DNA from: Cymbomonas tetramitiformis
Taxonomy: Eukaryota; Chlorophyta; Pyramimonadophyceae; Pyramimonadales; Pyramimonadaceae
Direction: 5' to 3'
DNA: 64,000 bases
Assembly: GCA_001247695.2 (NCBI GenBank)
Contig: LGRX02013719.1
Location: forward strand, 124,001 to 188,000
A program made the translations under genes and the position numbers. The notes beneath the pieces were generated by a model. That model was not told the DNA's origin and ran no database searches. It saw nothing but the letters and a program-made list of their open reading frames with translations. Shown piece after piece: positions 31,531-43,317 of this stretch (its first letter is position 1; each line of letters starts with the position of its first letter).

Positions 31531-32877
31531 GCCAAGGCTCTCACTCAATTCCACAGCCAAGGCTATAGCATCGTGGTACAATGTACAACGTGCATGCTTC
31601 TTCGATCGGGTCAAGACCGTGTTATTGTGGGTATCTAGCATGAAGTACTACCTACCTCATGCTCTTGATCTGCTACTGCTGCGCCTGCGGCGGCGGCAGT
31701 GGTTGCAGCAGCAGCAGCTGCTGCTGCTGCTGCAGCAGCCTCGGGTAGCGCCATCTACGAGCTGCACACACGCCGGCACACAGCGACTTAGATAGACAAC
31801 GGATTAGATTTTGATAGAAAGACTACTCGATGGACAGAGCGTCTTACGAACCCTAGTAAGGGCGAAAAGCATGTGCGTTGTAAACCCTTGGATGCGCCCG
31901 AGGTGACAAAGCACTAATTCAGGTTCACGTAGATAATGCATAGAAGCGATTCTCGTAAACACAATAAGTCGTTGAACGTCACTATGGACTCAAAACAGTG
32001 ACCGATGTTCTCATCCGTCTCAAAACACTACCTTCAGTTTGACCTCGGATAAGCAACCTGGCGAACGGAGTGCTGGCGTGCTCCGAAACCGGACAAACAT
32101 AAAGCGGAGAGAGTTGGTGACCATTTCGATTTTCAGTACAAGGAAAAATCGGGGTTTAGGTGCAATGGTGCACGCAGACTGTGCCAGACAATCTTGGAAA
32201 CAGAAACGTTGAGGACGCGAGCGATTACCGGATCACAGGTTTAGTGAAAACCCACCTTTCAGGGATCGGTTTTTTCCTATTTGCCGGAAAACAGTTCGAC
32301 AATGGCCTGGCCTTAGCGTTGAAGAGGCTGCTCCTGGCGTTCGACGTTCGTCCTGCTGTCACACGCACAGAAGGGATGTCGATCATCGGTTGCCAGGTCT
32401 GTGCGAACGGCACCGGGATGAAAAACAATACAAGTGCGAAGGAGGAGGATGGGTATGGCAACGAGGAAGCCACGGGATCTTCGACGCACTCTCCGTGAGG
32501 AGCTCCACGCGGATCTCGGGTCCCCGCACAAGAGCACTTCAGGGAAAAGATCAGCGTGCTAAAATATCACCAAGCAGCCTCTTACAGGTATCGCGCAGGC
32601 TCCACTGAATACTCACAGGCAGGCGAATAGTCGGACGGGAGGGATCCTTGGAAGCGTTATCCACTGGAAATTCCACCAGCCTTGCCTAGTGAAAGTATGC
32701 GTGCACAAAAGGTGCGAGCAATTGATGTTCGTCGAGAACGCTCATCTTGTCGACAGGACGTATATCGACTCAGTTATCGGCACGCCGGCGAGGGGCACTA
32801 TGACCTTCCACGCTGAGCGGCGTCGCCACGAGCAGGAGCGGCGTCGGCACGAGCAGAGCAGCGGGGGCAACGCTCAT
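31531..32877 (+). repeat. Right long inverted arm
   Basis: Reverse-complement copy of 16054-17382, ending GCAACGCTCAT. It carries the mate of the 112-residue frame (32160-32498) and a slightly longer CAG/CTG palindrome near 31707-31738. Confidence 0.85.
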
Positions 32878-32885
32878 CTGATTAA

Positions 32886-33042
32886 GAGTCGATTTTTGAG
32901 AGGGGACGGAGATTGGTATATCATTTTGGCAGTGGCATTTTGGCCAATCACAGTGTTAAGAAGTGTGATTCACGATGTGATTCATCCCTAACACTGTGAA
33001 TCGCACTACCGGAATTCTCCGTCACCTCTCAAAAATCGACTC
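32886..33042. mobile_element. 157-bp TTAA-flanked MITE
   Basis: Inverted termini begin GAGTCGATTTTTGAGAGG and extend 27 bases with one mismatch (32886-32912 and 33016-33042). TTAA flanks both sides (32882-32885 and 33043-33046). A second internal inverted repeat around CACAGTGTTA lies between. It is unrelated in sequence to the MITE in the viral fiber gene. Confidence 0.75.
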
Positions 33043-33046
33043 TTAA

Positions 33047-33100
33047 TTCAGTCGGTAACATGAGTGACATAAACCAAATCAGTTTATGTCACCGACTGAA
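33047..33100. repeat. Imperfect hairpin
   Basis: TTCAGTCGGT plus GTGACATAAAC on the left pairs with GTTTATGTCACCGACTGAA on the right, with a short bulge. It directly abuts the TTAA of the neighbouring MITE. Confidence 0.75.
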
Positions 33101-33171
33101 TATGATGTCACGAACCAAATCCCAATTAATTCAGAAAACCGTCTCACCTCGCCCCTGTTATATATTTTACT

Positions 33172-35401
33172 AGGCGGATCGATCCCAAAAAGAGATCTCC
33201 ACTAGGCCATCTGACCATAGGATCATGTGCGCGACAGTGCTTCGCTTTTTGCATCCCAACATGCCATACCATAACGCGTGGGTGGCGTCGCGGTAAATGT
33301 ACGCGACTGCAGTGGCACTGTCATCGTAAGCGTTTGGCGATCGTGAGATCGGAAGTTCGTCTGTGTCGCCCGTTGGGATTCGCGCTTTGCTGCTGCTGCT
33401 GCTGCTGCTGATTAAGTACTAGGCGCTGTCGATCACAAATATGCGATCTCCACTAGGCGTCGATCTTTTTGGACAGCACGGTTAATTACCGTGCGATGTT
33501 AACATGGATATCGCCATTACATCATATGACCGCAGGATCATGTGCGCGACAGTGCTTCGCTTTTTGCTTCCCAACATGCCATGCCATAACGCGTGGGTGG
33601 CGTCGCGGTACATACACGCGACTGCAGTGGCACTGTCATCGTTAGCGTCTGGCGATCGTGAGATCGAAAATTCGACTGCGTCGCCCGTTGGGATTCGAGC
33701 TTTGCTGCTGCTGCTGCTGATTAAGGTAAGTAAGGTAAGGTAAGGTAATTTGGTTTGGGTGAAAATTATAAAGGTCAAAGGTCTAGGCGCTATCGATCAC
33801 AAGTATGCGATCTCCACTAGGCGTCGATCTTTTTGGACAGCGCGATTATTTACCATGCGATGTTAACATGGATATTGCCATTACATCATCTGACCGCAGG
33901 ATCATGTGCGCGACAGTGCTTCGCTTTTTGCTTCCCAGCATGCCATGCCATAACGCGTGGGTGGCGTCGCGGTACATACACGCGACTGTTGTGGCACTGT
34001 CATCGTTAGCGTCTGGCGATCGTGAGATCGAAAATTCGACTGCGTCGCCCGTTGGGATTCGAGCTTTGCTGCTGCTGCTGCTGATTAAGGTAAGTAAGGT
34101 AAGGTACTAGGCGCTGTCGATCACAAATATGCGATCTCCACTAGGCGTCGATCTTTTTGGACAGCACCATTACTTACCATGCGATGTTAACATGGATATC
34201 GCCATTACATCATCTGACCGCAGGATCATGTGCGCGACAGTGCTTTGCTTTTTGCTTCCCAGCATGCCATGCCATAACGCGTGGGTGGCGTCGTGGTACA
34301 TACACGCGACTGTGGTGGCACTGTCATCGTCAGCGTCTGGCGATCGTGAGATGGAACATTCGACTGTATCGCCCGTTGGGATTCGAGCTTTGCTGCTGCT
34401 GCTGCTGATTAAGGTAAGGTAACTGGCGCTGTCGATCACAAGTATGCGATCTCCACTAGGCGTCGATCCTTTTGGACAGCACCATTAATTACCATGGGAT
34501 GTTAACATGGATATCGCCATTACATCATATGACCGCAGGATCATGTGCGCGACAGTGCTTCGCTTTTTGCTTCCCAGCATGCCATGCCATAACGCGTGGG
34601 TGGCGTCGCGGTACATACACGCGACTGCAGTGGCAGTGTCATCGTTAGCGTCTGGCGATCGTGAGATCGAAAATTCGACTGCGTCGCCCGTTGGGATTCG
34701 AGCTTTGCTGCTGCTGCTGCTGCTGATTAAGGTAAGGTAAGGTAAGGTAAGGTAAGGTAAGGTAATTTGGTTTGGGTGAAGATTATAAAGGTCAAAGGTC
34801 TAGGCGCTGTCGATCATAAATATGCGATCTCCACTAGGCGTCGATCCTTTTGGACAGCACGGTTAATTACCATGCGATGTTAACATGGATATCGCCATGA
34901 CATCATATGACCGCAGGATCATGTGCGCGACAGTGCTTTGCTTTTTGCTTCCCAGCATGCCATGCCATGACGCGTGGGTGGCGTCGTGGTACATACACGC
35001 GACTGTTGTGGCACTGTCATCGTTAGCGTCTGGCGATCGTGAGATGGAACATTCGACTGCGTCGCCCGTTGGGATTCGAGCTTTGCTGCTGCTGCTGCTG
35101 CTGATTGACTAAGTACTAGGCGCTGTCGATCACAAATATGCGATCTCCACTAGGCGTCGATCTTTTTGGACAGCGCGATTAATTACCATGCGATGTTAAC
35201 ATGGATATCGCCATTACATCATATGACCGCAGGATCATGTGCGCGACAGTGCTTTGCCTTTTGCTTCCCAGCATGCCATGCCATAACGCGTGGGTGGCGT
35301 CGCGATAAATGTACGCGACTGCAGTGGCACTGTCATCGTTGGCGTCTGGCGAGCGTGAGATCGAAAATTCGACTGCGTCGCCCGTTGGGATTCGAGCTTT
35401 G

Positions 35402-35446
<45 letters not shown>

Positions 35447-35800
35447 ATTGACTATGTAAGTAAGTAAGTAAGGTAATTTACTTGGTGCCAAGATTATAAA
35501 GGTCAGAGGTCTAGGCGGATCGATCTCAAAAGGAGATCTCCACTAGGCCATCTGACCGTAGGATCATGTGCGCGACAACACTTCGCTTTTTGCATCCCAA
35601 CATGCCATGCGACAACGCGAGGGTGGCGTCGCGATAAATGTACGCGACTGCAGTGGCACTGTCATCGTTAGCGTCTGGCGATCGTGAGATCGGAAGTTCG
35701 TCTGTGTCGCCCGTTGGGATTCGCGCTTTGCTGCTGCTGCTGATTAAGTAAGGTAAGTAAGTATAAAGTAAGTAAGGTAATTTGGTCCGGTTCGAAATCA
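33172..35800. repeat. Eight-unit tandem array, ~315-375 bp per unit, ending in (CTG)n
   Basis: Each unit contains GATCTCCACTAGGC, ATCATGTGCGCGACA and GCCCGTTGGGATTCG. It closes with a CTG run, then GATTAAG and variable GTAAG repeats. CTG runs stand near 33389, 33703, 34068, 34391, 34708, 35085, 35401 and 35729. The outermost units (first and last) are shorter and share variants such as GGAAGTTCGTCTGTGTCGCC. A minus-strand frame of about 70 residues (motif KARIPTGD, then H-G-M-L-G-x-K-K-R-S) stays open through the unit cores. A plus-strand frame is open too, so coding cannot be concluded. Confidence 0.85.
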
Positions 35801-37262
35801 TAAGGAGCAGAGGGTATAATAATAATAATAAGTATAATAATATAATAATAATTTTATATAGTAATAATAATAATAAATTAATCGTATAACGTAGGAGGAA
35901 CGTATATCGTAGGTAAAAATTACAGAGATTGAGAAATGATAATATAATCACGTAATAGTTGCGAGATGCATGCATGCAGACATGCATGATATGTGCAACA
36001 TATGCATAATCATATATGATCGCACACGTGCCAGGCGCTATAAAATTATAATATGCGTTCACACAATTATTCTATACATGCGTATGTAGATCAGGAATGG
36101 TCTACTGAATTGAGTGCATTCATCTCTGCTTCACTAAGAACCATATCTGAAAAATCTAGCTGCTGATGGGTGACATTTATGAAACGACCGATATTGTGAA
36201 TGCTTGCAGACACGCTTGCGGATGCACCTGCGCCTGCGGAGGTGCCTACACCTGAAGCGTCGTTTTGTGCGGATCTCAGTTCAAAAGCCATTTGCTTCAG
36301 ATCTTCAAGGGAATGATTTGGGTATGTATCTGGTATTATGCGCCTGCGCCTGCGGATGCGCCTGCACCTGAAGCGTCGTTGCGCTGTTATTTGCGATGAT
36401 CGATGATGCATAAACGCAGTGGCAATTCATGCAGACATTTATTCTGAGTATATGCATTGTGTGGACGTGCATGCATGCTACAATTATAAAAACACGCAAG
36501 TGACACAACGTGCTTCCTTTTAATAGACATTTATATTTGCAGACGGCGTGCTCACATGTCGCGATGAGATCTAGCGGGCTCCTTTCTACATCGTCTGCAT
36601 GTCAAACACGCATGGTGCAATTATGAAATATATCTGCCTACAACTCGCTTCCTGTATCGCAACTGTCGAGCCTGCGTGTCGGTTGGGATGCATCCAACGG
36701 GATATCTGCCAAGACGCCATGCGAATGGAGACGATACACATTTAAATTCAGTCATTGGCACTACCATGCGAGTATAAAATGTCAATCATGACAATCAAGC
36801 ACATATATTCAAGCAAATGCGCAAATGGCATCACGATATGCAAGTGTGGCATTTGCGATACAGGAAGCGAGTTGTGAGCGTGTGCTTGTGCGAATGGGGT
36901 ATATGAATAGCAGTGATTACTTGTGCTTCGATACAATTTAATCAATAATTAGAAATCCCTCAGATGGAATGCTTCGCCGACAAGTGGCATTACCAATTTA
37001 TACACCTGTGTGATAAGATCAGATTCTACGCTACGGACACGTTCATGAATGTACATCGGAATATCCGATTTATATATAAATTGAATAATCGTCATTCGGG
37101 AGGCATAGTCAGCCACGTCGGCTGATTATGAAAAACAACGCAACGCCCGATAATGATGTAGAATATAGTCACCTACATGCATATACTTTTGTGCACCGTC
37201 GGTGCGTATTTTTTATTTTTCATTTTCGTATACCTGAAACCCAACGTATAAAAAACTTAAGA
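35801..37262. other. No supported gene; AT-rich with short repeats
   Basis: It contains an (AAT)n-like tract at about 35817-35880. A ~50-base GC-rich segment occurs twice (about 36213-36263 and 36338-36384, both ending CACCTGAAGCGTCGTT). A short minus-strand frame (36091-36411) includes this segment but has no recognised domain. Confidence 0.5.
36640..36875. repeat. Perfect 23-bp inverted repeat
   Basis: The arm 36640-36662 (ACAACTCGCTTCCTGTATCG...) is exactly complementary to 36853-36875, with 190 bases between. It may be a small foldback element; no target duplication was found. Confidence 0.85.
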
Positions 37263-37892
37263 AAATAATAATAATAATAATAACAAAACATTTACGCTAG
37301 CAAAGGGGACAAAGTCCTGAGAGTGCGGTATCCCTGCAAAGCAGGCTAGTGAAAACACCAGGGGCTACTCCCTCTGCTATAGCGCGCCCACAAAGGGGCT
37401 CAACCCACTTTTCAGCAGGGTGACATCTAGAGAAAACGCTAGGTGCTAAGCAAAAAACTCTAGAAGATGGAGAAGCAGCCATGGCCGGGTGAGTGGAGGG
37501 GTGGCTGAATCTGAGCGGTGGGGAGGGAAGTCGAAGGTGGGGTATTTGGAAGCGTTGAGGAAGGGGTCAGGGTGGGCGGGGAGAGGGGCCAGGCGGGGGA
37601 GGGGAGGGGGGGGAGGGCCCCTCCCCTAGGGGACAGAGAACCATCTTATATTGCAAGACTTTTGAAAATTATTGCAGGAGGGTTTGAAGAAAGTCGTTTG
37701 ATTGTTGCACAGCTTTTGTTTCTGTCATGGTCTCACTGCCCAGGATGTCAACTGTATGCGTGTCAGTGTTCAAGGTGGTGGTGGTGTTTAACAGAAACAC
37801 GTCTCGCCTATTTTTGGTGTGTTGCCTACAGATTCTTGAAAGTTTTTTAAGGAGAGGTTTAATCTTGCCACGGGGAACACCTATCGTGTTGA

Positions 37893-40030
37893 TAATAATA
37901 ATAATAAAACATTTACGCTAGCAAAGGGGACAAAGTCCTGAGAGTGCGGTATCCCTGCAAAGCAGGCTAGTGAAAAAGGGGCTACTCCCTCTACTATAGC
38001 GCGCCCACAGAGGGGCTCAACCCACTTTTCAGCAGGGTGACATCTAGAGAAAACGCTAGGTGCTAAGCAAAAAACTCTAGAAGATGGAGAAGCAGCCATG
38101 GCCGGGGTGGGGGGTAAGGCGGAGCTCGAGCGGTGGGGAGGAAGTCGAAGAATTAAGGGGTATTTGGAGACGTTGAGGAAGGGGTCGGGTGGGCGGGGGA
38201 GGGGGTGGTGGGGGAGGAGGGGGGAGGGGGGCCCCTAGGGGACGGGGAACCATCTTGTATTGCAAGACTTTTGAAAATTACTGCAGAAGGGTTTGAAGAA
38301 AGTCGTTTGATTGCTGCACAGCTTCTGTTTCTGTCATGGTCTCACTGCTCGAGATGTCAACTGTATGCGGGTCGGTGTTTAAGGTGGTAGTGGTGTTTAA
38401 CAGAAACACGTCTCGCCTATTTTTGGTGTGTTGCCTACAGATTCTTGAAAGTTTTTTGAGGAGAGGTTTAATCTTGCCACGGGGAACACCTATCGTGTTG
38501 AGGACAGTACCAAAATGAGGAGGGAGGTATCCCATGAGTGTAAGAACTTTGGGCCAGTTCACGGTGCTTATGAAGGGCTTGGAATTTGCGTTGGTGATTG
38601 TTGTGTCGTGGTGACCACCATAATAAGGCTCAACATCACTCTGATGATAGGGAGGGACTTGAGTGGGCCATGGGCAAAGCGAAGAAGGAAGTACTTTGTC
38701 GCTTTCGTTCAGAACTTCATTCCAAATATCAGGGCTGACTCCTGTGTATTCTAGCCTCTTCTCCGTGATTCTGGACTTAGGAAGGACGTTGAGGAACCAT
38801 CTGGCAATCTTTTTCTGTGTAGGCCTCCAGTCAAAGGCTGGTTGAGTAACACTGGGTGCACTGTCTATAGCTATGATAACGACATCCGAAAAGTCATCCT
38901 TATAGCATCCGCCACCTGGAAGAACGTAGGGGTCATCACCCGTCCAATAACCATGTGGGATAAATGGAATAGTGTTATGCGGGAATCTGAAAACAAGTTT
39001 AAAACCTTTGTCGAACCATCTCTTTTGATTTTTGGGAGACAGCGGAAGAATCCATGTTCCTGAAAATCCGGGGACGGTGTTGGCCGCTTTATGTCCCATT
39101 TCCAAGGTAGTCATAACCGCCGATGATTTGCCCTTTTCTTTCCCATCAAAGGGGGGATTTCCATAAACGATTCTGCCGATGCCTGTTATCGGATCCACGT
39201 AGGCATCCCAAGCGAGACCATCAAAGCCAATTTTCCCATGATGGCAGAAGGGCCTGAGAGCTTTCTTCATTCTTGTGGTGGGTATGCATCTTCTCGAGTG
39301 AATTCTAGGGTGGGCATTTAGTGGGTTGGAGAAAAGTTCACAGCCGTTTTTGTCAAGGTTCCTGTCATCCACCAAAATATCTAAGAGGCTTCTTCTGATT
39401 GCATAGCAGTTTTTAGGATCCCCCGATTCAAACTTACATGCATTGAGTGCTTCGTGAATATCGTGTGCCCTATTCGAGTACTCCGCAAGTGAGCATGGTA
39501 CTGCTTTGTTGGAAAGGCGGTGCCAGGCCAAAAGTTTCCAAAACTCTTTCTTCTGGACATATTGGAGTTCAGGATATTTAATTGTCCCCGTGACATGGTC
39601 CACTTCAGGTTTAGCGGCCACAGCAATGGTATTCTTTTTTGAACTTGATGGTCGGTACATGCTAGCTTCCGGGAGAGCGTGTAAGTATAATTCCTCCTTC
39701 ATTTCCTGTCTAAGGTCAGCAAGTGGAAAAAGTTTCGATGGCTGTGTTTTGATGTATGTGGTACCCTTTCCAGGGTTTAGTAGTTTGGGCTTTTCTGAGA
39801 TTTCTTCAGCAATGATTTCCTTAGTTCGCCATCTTGGGTTGTTCTAAGACTATGCAAGCTATTATTATGTCCTGAGCATTCAAGTTGGATGTGTTCGAAG
39901 GTGCATTTTGTATTCTGTTGGCAGTAGGGGCAGTTTTCAGTCCCGATTTTCCCCAGTTTAAATAAACGTGCTGGAGAGGCTTGGAGACCCAGAAGTTCTC
40001 TGCTTCTAGAAGCGGTGAAAGCTTTAGGTG
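37893..40030 (-). mobile_element. 5'-truncated copy inserted into the same LINE
   Basis: The copy begins (minus sense) within the segment between RNase H and the CCHC finger at 40030 and ends in a TTATTATTATTA tail at 37893. CTATCGTGTTGA occurs directly on both sides, at 37881-37892 and 40031-40042, and once inside the copy near 38491-38502 as its own homologous site. It is therefore a 12-bp target duplication created by insertion into a sister element. Its 3' region (37893-38490) duplicates 37263-37880. Confidence 0.9.
38278..39702 (-). pseudogene. LINE C-terminal region with Dam-like methyltransferase (truncated copy)
   Basis: 474 residues, the intact C-terminal frame of the inserted copy. 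In order: a Pro/Ser-rich stretch, a helical region, then residues about 120-270 with the features of phage-type Dam N6-adenine methyltransferases. These are an N-P-L-N-A-H...R-R-C-I-P segment, D-G-L-A-W-D-A-Y, the catalytic-type tetrapeptide NPPF, a W-I-L-P-L-S-P strand and an F-R-F-P...Y-W-T-G segment. A C-terminal tail of about 150 residues has no known match and ends at TAA/TAG near 38278. A separate frame at 39777-40103 holds this copy's CCHC finger; one base shift near 39815 separates them. It would have methylated DNA if active; substrate unknown. Confidence 0.7.
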
Positions 40031-40629
40031 CTATCGTGTTGAGGACAGTACCAAAAAGAGGAGGGAGGTACCCCATGAGTGTAAGTACTTTGGGCCATTT
40101 CACGGTGCTTATGAAGGGCTTGGAATTTGCATTGGTGATTGTCGTGTCATGGTGACCACCATAATAATGCTCAGCACCATTCTGATGATAGGGGGGGTCT
40201 TGAGTGGGCCATGGGCACAGCGAAGAAGGAAGTACTTTGTCACTTTCGTTCAGAACTTCATTCCAAATATCAGGGCTGACTCCGGTGTATTCTAGCCTCT
40301 TCTCCGTGACTCTGGACTTAGGAAGGACATTGAGGAACCATCTGGCAATCTTTTTCTGTGTAGGCCTCCAGTCAAAGGCTGGTTGAGTATCACTGGGTGC
40401 ACTGTCTATAGCTATGATAACGACATCCGAAAAATCATCCTTATAGCATCCGCCACCTGGGAGAACGTAGGGGTCATCACCCGTCCAATAACCATGTGGG
40501 ATAAATGGAATAGTGTTATGCGGGAATCTGAAAACAAGTTTAAAACCTTTATCAAACCATCTTTTTTGGTTTTTGGGAGACAGCGGAAGAATCCATGTTC
40601 CTGAAAATCCAGGGACGGTGTTGGCCGCT

Positions 40630-43317
40630 TTATGTATGTCCCATTTCCAAGGTAGTCATAACCGCCGAAGATTTGCCCTTATCCTTCCCATCAAAGGGGG
40701 GATTTCCGTAAACGATTCTGCCAATGCCTGTTAACGGGTCCACGTAGGCATCCCAAGCGAGACCATCAAAGCCGATTTTCCCATGATGGCAGAAGGGCCT
40801 GAGGGCTTTTTTCATTCTAGTGGTGGGTATGCATCTTCTCGAGTGAATTCTAGGGTGGGCATTTAGTGGGTTGGAGAAAAGTTCACAGCCGTTTTTGTCA
40901 AGGTTTCTGTCATCCACCAAAATATCTAAGAGGCTTCTTCTTATTGCGTAGCAATTTTTAGGGTCTCCCGATTCAAACTTACATGCATTGAGTGCTTCAT
41001 GAATATCGTGTGCCCTATTCGAGTACTCCGCAAGTGAGCATGGGACTGCTTTGTTGGAAAGGCGGTGCCAAGCCAAAAGTTTCCAAAACTCTTTCTTTTG
41101 GACATATTGGAGTTCGGGATATTTAATTGTTCCCGTAACATGGTCCACTTCGGGCTTTGCGGTCACAGCAATGGTATTCTTTTTTGAACTTGATGGACGG
41201 TACATGCTAGCTTCCGGGAGAGCGTGTAAGTATAATTCCTCATTCATTTCCTGTCTTAGGTCAGCAAGTGGAAAAAGTTTCGATGGCTGTGTTTTGATGT
41301 ATGTGGTACCTTTTCCAGGGTTTAGTAGTTTAGGCTTTTCTGAGATTTCTTCAGCGATGATTTTCCTTAGTTCGCTATCTTGGGTTGTTCTAAGACTATA
41401 CAAACTATTATTATGTCCTGGGCATTCAAGTTGGATGTGTTCGAAGGTGCATTTTGTATTCTGTTGGCAGTAGGGGCAGTTTTCAGTCCCGATTTTCCCC
41501 AGTTTAAATAAACGTGCTGGAGAGGCTTGAAGACCCAGGAGTTCTCTGCTTCTAGAAGCGGTGAAAGCTTTAGGTGTTATTTTGGAAATATCTTTGGTGG
41601 GGGCGGTGTTATTCTCGTTGAGCATTCTCAGGTACTTCCCTTGGGACTGTAGAGTTATTCTCCAATTATGATAGTGTGAGAGTCGTTGAATTCTTCTGAT
41701 GTGACTACGGATATCGCCTAAAATAGGGACCTCAAAAAATAATAATGAGAAGGGTAGTTCCTCGGCAGGATCGTAGCGGGAGATGTCTAAACAGCCCCCT
41801 CTGAATGAGGCTCTTTTAGCAGTACGGTCCACTCTGTCATGTACTTTGTCATTATTGTGACCCCTAATCCATTTAAGGATGATTTTACTGTGGTCTCCTT
41901 CACTGTAAAAGCCAAGTTCTTCTAGCAGTAGGCGAACAGCCTGCACATCTCTGCGATTAGCTTCACGTAGTTTGTCCCGAGCACTCATGGACCTGCCATC
42001 CTTTGTTACCGCGGATATTGCTGCCATGGAGTCAATGGCATGTACCATTGGAGTAATGGATTTGAGGAGTTTCTCTTTTTGTTCTGTGAGTAGAAATCGC
42101 AGTCCCGCAATTTCAGCAGATGTGCTACTCGGGTTTTGGATATCTTCCTTGATAAGGAGCCCCGATGCGGAGAAAGTTCTTGAGGGGGGGATATTCATCT
42201 TCCGTACAAGTGGCATCCCGTTGTCAAAGTTTTTTATGGCATATGCTGCCCCACTGCATGCTGTTTTCTTTCCAGCAAATAGAGAACCATCGCTTGCCAT
42301 ATCATAATCTTCCATTTGTTTGCTCTTTTCGGCGTTGGGGGTGGATTCTTCTTCCGAGTCGCTAGGGCAGCTGTATTCACTTTCTTCCTCCGCAGTTTTG
42401 TTTTTCATTCTGGCAATAATGGTTTCATACTGTCTGTCTGAGATGTAATCATAGTGTGAGTTAATATCACTGACTGTAGCAAGGACAGAAGAGGGCGGGT
42501 CCATATGGTCATTATATTCGAAAATAGAACCTGCTGGAATTAGGATGCAACCGTCATTGGTGATGCTATATTCAAAGTCGTATTGAAGACTGTTGGTACC
42601 TTCGATTGTGACAAAGACATTAGGGTTTATGGCATTGTTACTGTATTCTGTATATTGTATTGACATGGCCTCTAAGTCAATATTGGTAATGTGAATAAGA
42701 GAGATGGAATTTCGGTCACCATTTCCATTCCAATGAAATTCACCCGTGTCGGGGGGTACTATGTTGTCTCTATATTGTTTCTTGACATATCTAGCCTGTG
42801 GGTCCAAATCTACAGGGTTTTGAAGCATTTCCTTTTCGATTTCGGTTAGCCATCCAGGGGGTCTATTACCATTCAGCCTGAAAAAGCCTTTACTTTCTTG
42901 CCAGTTTTTTAACATTCCACCGCAGGGAGTTAGAAAGGAACCTGTGTGCTTGAGGTTGTATTTTTGTATTGCGGAGGTAACATTCCTCGACATGTAGAGT
43001 TGTCTGGGAAGGGTGGTGATTAATGTGGTTTCACCCGCTTCATTTTCAGGGTAATTTTTAGAGTCGATAGCGTATCCAAGTTTTGCCATAATGTGACCTG
43101 TACGCCTAAACCAGTTAAAGCGTTTGTCTTTAGTGTGACTGTAGGTTGCATAGTGTGATAAGGGGAAACCCGAGATGGCATTTTTACCCATTTCGTTGTT
43201 CATGTTTTGAATTATTATTTTAAGCCATAGATTGCTGTTTCTACGGTATAGTGAGATGAGGTGGGGATCAGTGATACGGTCCGTGTGCGTGGTTGTGTTG
43301 CCAATATTCGTGTTCAT
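40630..43317 (-). pseudogene. LINE ORF: post-RT region, RNase H, CCHC finger, methyltransferase start
   Basis: 895 residues. The first ~330 are a post-RT region without a named domain. RNase H follows: S-D-G-S (first Asp), S-A-E-I-A-G (Glu), A-I-D-S-M-A-A (second Asp) and H-D-R-V-D-R (last Asp), spanning residues about 340-510. Then comes the finger CPYCQQNTKCTFEHIQLEC (C-x2-C-x9-H-x4-C). After it is the same C-terminal region as the truncated copy, up to NPPFDGK. A 4-base duplication (TATG) near 40634-40637, absent from the sister copy, shifts the frame just after the methyltransferase motif. The N-terminal end overlaps the RT frame by about 50 bases, showing another shift. RNase H would remove template RNA; the finger probably binds nucleic acid. 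Confidence 0.8.

Larger units (their letters stand above)
16054..32877. mobile_element. Long-arm inverted-repeat element, split by an LTR retroelement
   Basis: Arms of about 1.33 kb, 16054-17382 and 31531-32877, are inverted copies of each other. Removing the 12-kb LTR element nested between them leaves an element of about 4.8 kb. CTGATTAAGA stands in direct orientation at both outer borders (16044-16053 and 32878-32887), as a target duplication would. However, the last bases on the right overlap a neighbouring TTAA-flanked MITE, so only CTGATTAA is safe. Long arms and an 8-10 bp duplication would fit a Mutator-like or foldback element. No transposase was recognised, so the class is uncertain. 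Confidence 0.6.

Noticed and set aside
33172..35800. CRISPR-like array
   Set aside because: Units are about 320 bp and conserved throughout, with no short repeat/unique spacer alternation, and the context is eukaryotic.
40031..41574. Internal tandem duplication of the LINE by unequal crossing-over
   Set aside because: The 12-bp duplication at both ends and the (TTA)n tail at 37893 fit a new retrotransposition into the element, which explains all junctions.
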